A stretch of 7,429 nt of DNA from assembly GCA_020057765.1 (NCBI GenBank), contig JAGVFE010000060.1, positions 1 through 7,429 on the forward strand. The letters run 5' to 3'. Shown piece by piece: positions 5,290-7,429 of the stretch. A program made the position numbers and the translations under genes. The notes under the pieces were generated by a model, which saw only the letters and a list, made by a program, of their open reading frames with translations, had not been told where the DNA came from and did no database searches. The stretch is from Candidatus Woesebacteria bacterium (GTDB lineage: Bacteria > Patescibacteriota > Microgenomatia > UBA10105 > UBA927). Every line of letters begins with the position of its first letter. The first letter of the stretch is position 1.

Positions 5290-7010
5290 CGTTCTCTGAT
5301 CTTTCCATCTACTTTAAAAAACTCGAAGAAACGTCTTCTCGGAATACGATGACGGTGATACTTGCAGAACTGTTTAAAAAGGCTGCGCCTTACGAAATCG
5401 GAAAAATTTGTTATCTCCTGCTCGGGCGGGTGGCGCCGCTCTATGAGGCGGTAGAATTTGGTGTTGCAGACAAGTTTGCAATACGGGCTATCGCACAGGC
5501 ATATACGAAAGATCCAAAAGACGTGCTTGCCGCGTTTAAAAAATACGGCGATTTGGGAGATGCGGCACAGCTTCTCCATACTGTAAAAGGAAAGAGTATA
5601 AGCGGGGGCGACGTATTTTCCCGACTTTTTGAGATTACGCAAGAAAATGGCATTGGCTCACAAGATAGAAAAATAACGGCGTTGGCAAATCTTTTGGGCT
5701 CTGTTGATGCACTGTCCGCGCGCTATATTACTCGCATTCCACTGGACAAACTCCGTTTGGGCTTTTCTGACATGACTATTTTGGATGCGCTTTCGTGGAT
5801 GATGGTAGGGGACAAATCGCAACGGGAGAAACTGGAAGAAGTCTATAACATCCGGCCGGACATTGGTCTCCTTGCCCAAACCGTTAAAGCTCAGGGGATT
5901 GAGGGCTTGGCAAAAGTGAAGGCCACTGTCGGCGCGCCGATCCTCGCCTCTTTGTGTCAGAGACTCCCAACGGCTGATGAAATGATCAAGAAAATGGGGA
6001 CGGTGGCCGTCGAGCCGAAATGGGACGGGGTGAGGGTGCAAATTCATTATGACTCAGGACTCAGGACTCAAGACGTAAGAGTGAAGACGTTTTCGAGGAA
6101 TTTGGAGAATACGACAGCAATGTTTCCGGAGCTGGAAAATATTGGGAGACAATTGAACACAGACGAAGTCATTTTGGATAGCGAGGCAGTCGGGATGGAT
6201 CCGGCAACCGGCACGCTTATTCCGTTTCAAGAGACGATGACAAGGAAGAGAAAACACGGAATAGCCGAACAAAGCGCCAGCGTGCCGCTCAAATTTTTCG
6301 TTTTTGATATCTTGTATAAAGATGGAAAGGATTTACTCAATAATCCATTATCAGAACGTCGTAGAGTGCTAGAGCATACTGTTAAAAAAGGAGAAACGCT
6401 TGTTATTTCTCCGCAAATCGTAACTGATAGTGCAGAGGAAGTTCGTCGATATCATGACGAACAATTGCGCAAAGGACTGGAAGGAGCGGTGGTCAAAAAA
6501 TGGAACAGTCCGTATGAACCAGGCAGGAGGGGATACAGCTGGGTGAAGTTTAAAGAAGAAGAAGGCAAAACCGGAAAGCTCACCGACACCATTGATGCCG
6601 TCGTGATGGGCTATTATAAAGGAGAAGGAAAGCGCGCAGGTTTTGGGATTGGTGCATTTCTTGTAGGTGTACGACAAGGAGAATCATTTGTGACCGTAAC
6701 CAAAATTGGTACCGGTGTGTCTGATGAATTATGGAAAGATATTCGCAGACAACTCAATAAACTGAAAGTTTCCCAAAAGCCAAAAGAGTACGCCGAAGTC
6801 AATAAAATTTTTATCCCGGATGTGTGGGTGACTCCTCAATTGGTCGTAGAAATTGCCGGAGACGACTTAACCAAGTCTCCAAGTCACGGGGCTGGAGTCG
6901 CAGTCAGGTTTCCGCGACTCGTGATGATCCGAACCGATAAATCACCTGCTCAAATAACTACGATTGATGAGCTTAATGATATGTATGAGAAACAAGGAGG
7001 AATAAAATGA
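5286..7010 (+). CDS. lig: ATP-dependent DNA ligase, archaeal/eukaryal type
   Basis: This enzyme seals nicks in DNA through an enzyme-AMP intermediate. At 574 residues it has the full three-part layout: an N-terminal DNA-binding domain (about 1-220, including the family stretch LDKLRLGFSDMTILDAL, 153-169), a nucleotidyltransferase domain and a C-terminal OB fold (about 430-574). Visible motifs are I EPKWDGVR with nucleophile Lys245, Glu300 in ILDSEAVG, FFVFDILYKDG (337-347), IV EGAVVKK (399-405), V WVKFKEE (419-425) and the motif VI region RFPRL (541-545). All key residues are present, so it should be active. Between motif I and TFSRN a loop, DSGLRTQD (256-263), is encoded by a 7-base tandem repeat. 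Most bacteria rely on an NAD-dependent ligase; this type is known in archaea and some CPR bacteria. It overlaps the genes on both sides by ATGA. Confidence 0.93.
   Translation: MTFSDLSIYFKKLEETSSRNTMTVILAELFKKAAPYEIGKICYLLLGRVAPLYEAVEFGVADKFAIRAIAQAYTKDPKDVLAAFKKYGDLGDAAQLLHTVKGKSISGGDVFSRLFEITQENGIGSQDRKITALANLLGSVDALSARYITRIPLDKLRLGFSDMTILDALSWMMVGDKSQREKLEEVYNIRPDIGLLAQTVKAQGIEGLAKVKATVGAPILASLCQRLPTADEMIKKMGTVAVEPKWDGVRVQIHYDSGLRTQDVRVKTFSRNLENTTAMFPELENIGRQLNTDEVILDSEAVGMDPATGTLIPFQETMTRKRKHGIAEQSASVPLKFFVFDILYKDGKDLLNNPLSERRRVLEHTVKKGETLVISPQIVTDSAEEVRRYHDEQLRKGLEGAVVKKWNSPYEPGRRGYSWVKFKEEEGKTGKLTDTIDAVVMGYYKGEGKRAGFGIGAFLVGVRQGESFVTVTKIGTGVSDELWKDIRRQLNKLKVSQKPKEYAEVNKIFIPDVWVTPQLVVEIAGDDLTKSPSHGAGVAVRFPRLVMIRTDKSPAQITTIDELNDMYEKQGGIK
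6051..6071 (+). repeat. Three tandem 7-base units within the ligase gene
   Basis: GACTCAG (6051-6057), GACTCAG (6058-6064) and GACTCAA (6065-6071) are tandem copies. Because three units make 21 bases, the frame is kept and each copy is read in a different frame, giving DSGLRTQ. A change of one unit would shift the frame just after the catalytic Lys245. Confidence 0.92.
6994..7000 (+). promoter_or_regulatory. Ribosome binding site of the glycosyltransferase
   Basis: AAGGAGG lies six bases before the ATG at 7007 and inside the end of the ligase gene. It is the strongest Shine-Dalgarno in the window and indicates that the last gene is translated on its own, not only by coupling. Confidence 0.85.
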
Positions 7011-7429
7011 AAATTTCCGTCGTCATACCGGCATATAACGAAGAAAAGTATCTGTCTAAAACGCTTGAGTCGCTTGAGTCGCTTGAACGAAAGCCTGATG
7101 AGGTCATCGTCATTGATGGAGGATCAACGGATCGGACGGCGGATGTGGCAAAGCAATTTGGTGCCATACCAATAACCGTGGAGCATCGGGGTATCGGATT
7201 TGCTCGACAAAAAGGACTTGAAGCCGCAAGCGGAGAGGTGATTGCTTTTACAGATGCCGACACCATCGTGCCAGTCGATTGGTTGACGAAAATAGAAGAA
7301 ACGCTATCAAAATCCGGAGTTGTTGCAGTTTTCGGCACGTTTCGTGTCCCTGACGGATGGTGGATGTATCGTTGTTACGTCAACATGATCCAGCCCATCC
7401 TCAATCAGATGTATTACCTATTTGGCATT
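7007..7429 (+). CDS. Family 2 glycosyltransferase, N-terminal part
   Basis: The first 141 residues of a GT-A fold glycosyltransferase are visible; the gene runs off the window. It would move a sugar from a nucleotide-sugar to a lipid or polysaccharide acceptor at the inner face of the membrane. The start MKISVVIPAYNEE is the classic family opening. IVIDGGSTDRT (35-45) is the nucleotide-binding segment (DGGS where DDGS is commoner), RQKGLEAASGEVIAFTDADT (65-84) leads to the metal-binding D-x-D at 82-84 in variant DADT form, and VVAVFGTF follows. The ATG at 7007 overlaps the ligase stop (ATGA) and has a perfect Shine-Dalgarno. The acceptor and linkage cannot be told from this part. Confidence 0.9.
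   Translation, partial: MKISVVIPAYNEEKYLSKTLESLESLERKPDEVIVIDGGSTDRTADVAKQFGAIPITVEHRGIGFARQKGLEAASGEVIAFTDADTIVPVDWLTKIEETLSKSGVVAVFGTFRVPDGWWMYRCYVNMIQPILNQMYYLFGI
7062..7086 (+). repeat. 9-base tandem repeat within the glycosyltransferase gene
   Basis: CGCTTGAGT occurs at 7062-7070 and 7071-7079, followed by a partial third copy, CGCTTGA (7080-7086). It encodes the repeated Leu-Glu-Ser in LESLESLE. Unit changes would keep the frame and lengthen or shorten a surface helix. Confidence 0.9.

Noticed and set aside
6973..7338. 121-codon minus-strand open frame
   Set aside because: It is antisense to the clearly recognisable glycosyltransferase start and has Ser/Thr-rich, non-domain composition.

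Overview
The window looks like a bacterial chromosome segment, most likely from a Patescibacteria/CPR-type genome (Microgenomates or Parcubacteria). This is inference. It rests on short, tightly packed genes with several ATGA or one-base overlaps, an archaeal/eukaryal-architecture ATP-dependent DNA ligase beside sigma70-like promoters, a small membrane-anchored phage-collar-like surface protein, a Phd/RelE-type pair, a Fic protein and many starts with no Shine-Dalgarno. The standard genetic code fits every gene. No rRNA, tRNA, CRISPR array or insertion sequence was seen.

Left arm (79-1245, minus strand): a two-gene cell-surface unit. The first gene encodes a single-pass protein with a six-cysteine outer domain. 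Three bases later comes a signal-peptide or anchor protein with a tail-fibre/collar-like body and two His-Thr-His motifs. Their promoter has a spacer made of TT plus an (AG)7 microsatellite, so expression may be phase variable. Bases 1-78 hold no gene I can support.

Centre (1360-3465, plus strand): an AT-richer AAA_14/DUF4143 ATPase gene, then nnrD (ADP-dependent NAD(P)HX dehydratase, metabolite repair) 24 bases downstream. The end of nnrD overlaps, tail to tail, the last 13 bases of a minus-strand RelE/ParE-type toxin gene. The toxin lies behind its Phd/YefM-type antitoxin (3982 to 3453). The antitoxin promoter is near consensus, carries a 20-base palindromic operator, and appears to fire at the GTG start itself, giving a leaderless message.

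Right arm (4061-7429, plus strand): a Fic-domain AMP-transferase with a C-terminal winged helix starts divergently from the antitoxin across 78 bases. Two bases after it comes a two-helix small membrane protein, which overlaps the ATP-dependent DNA ligase by ATGA. The ligase in turn overlaps a family 2 glycosyltransferase by ATGA, and that gene runs off the window. The four genes look like one transcription unit, although their known family functions are unrelated.

The signals most worth a second look are the microsatellite in the surface-protein promoter, the operator plus leaderless start of the toxin-antitoxin pair, the 7-base tandem triplication inside the ligase gene, and the coupled Fic/membrane protein/ligase/glycosyltransferase arrangement.
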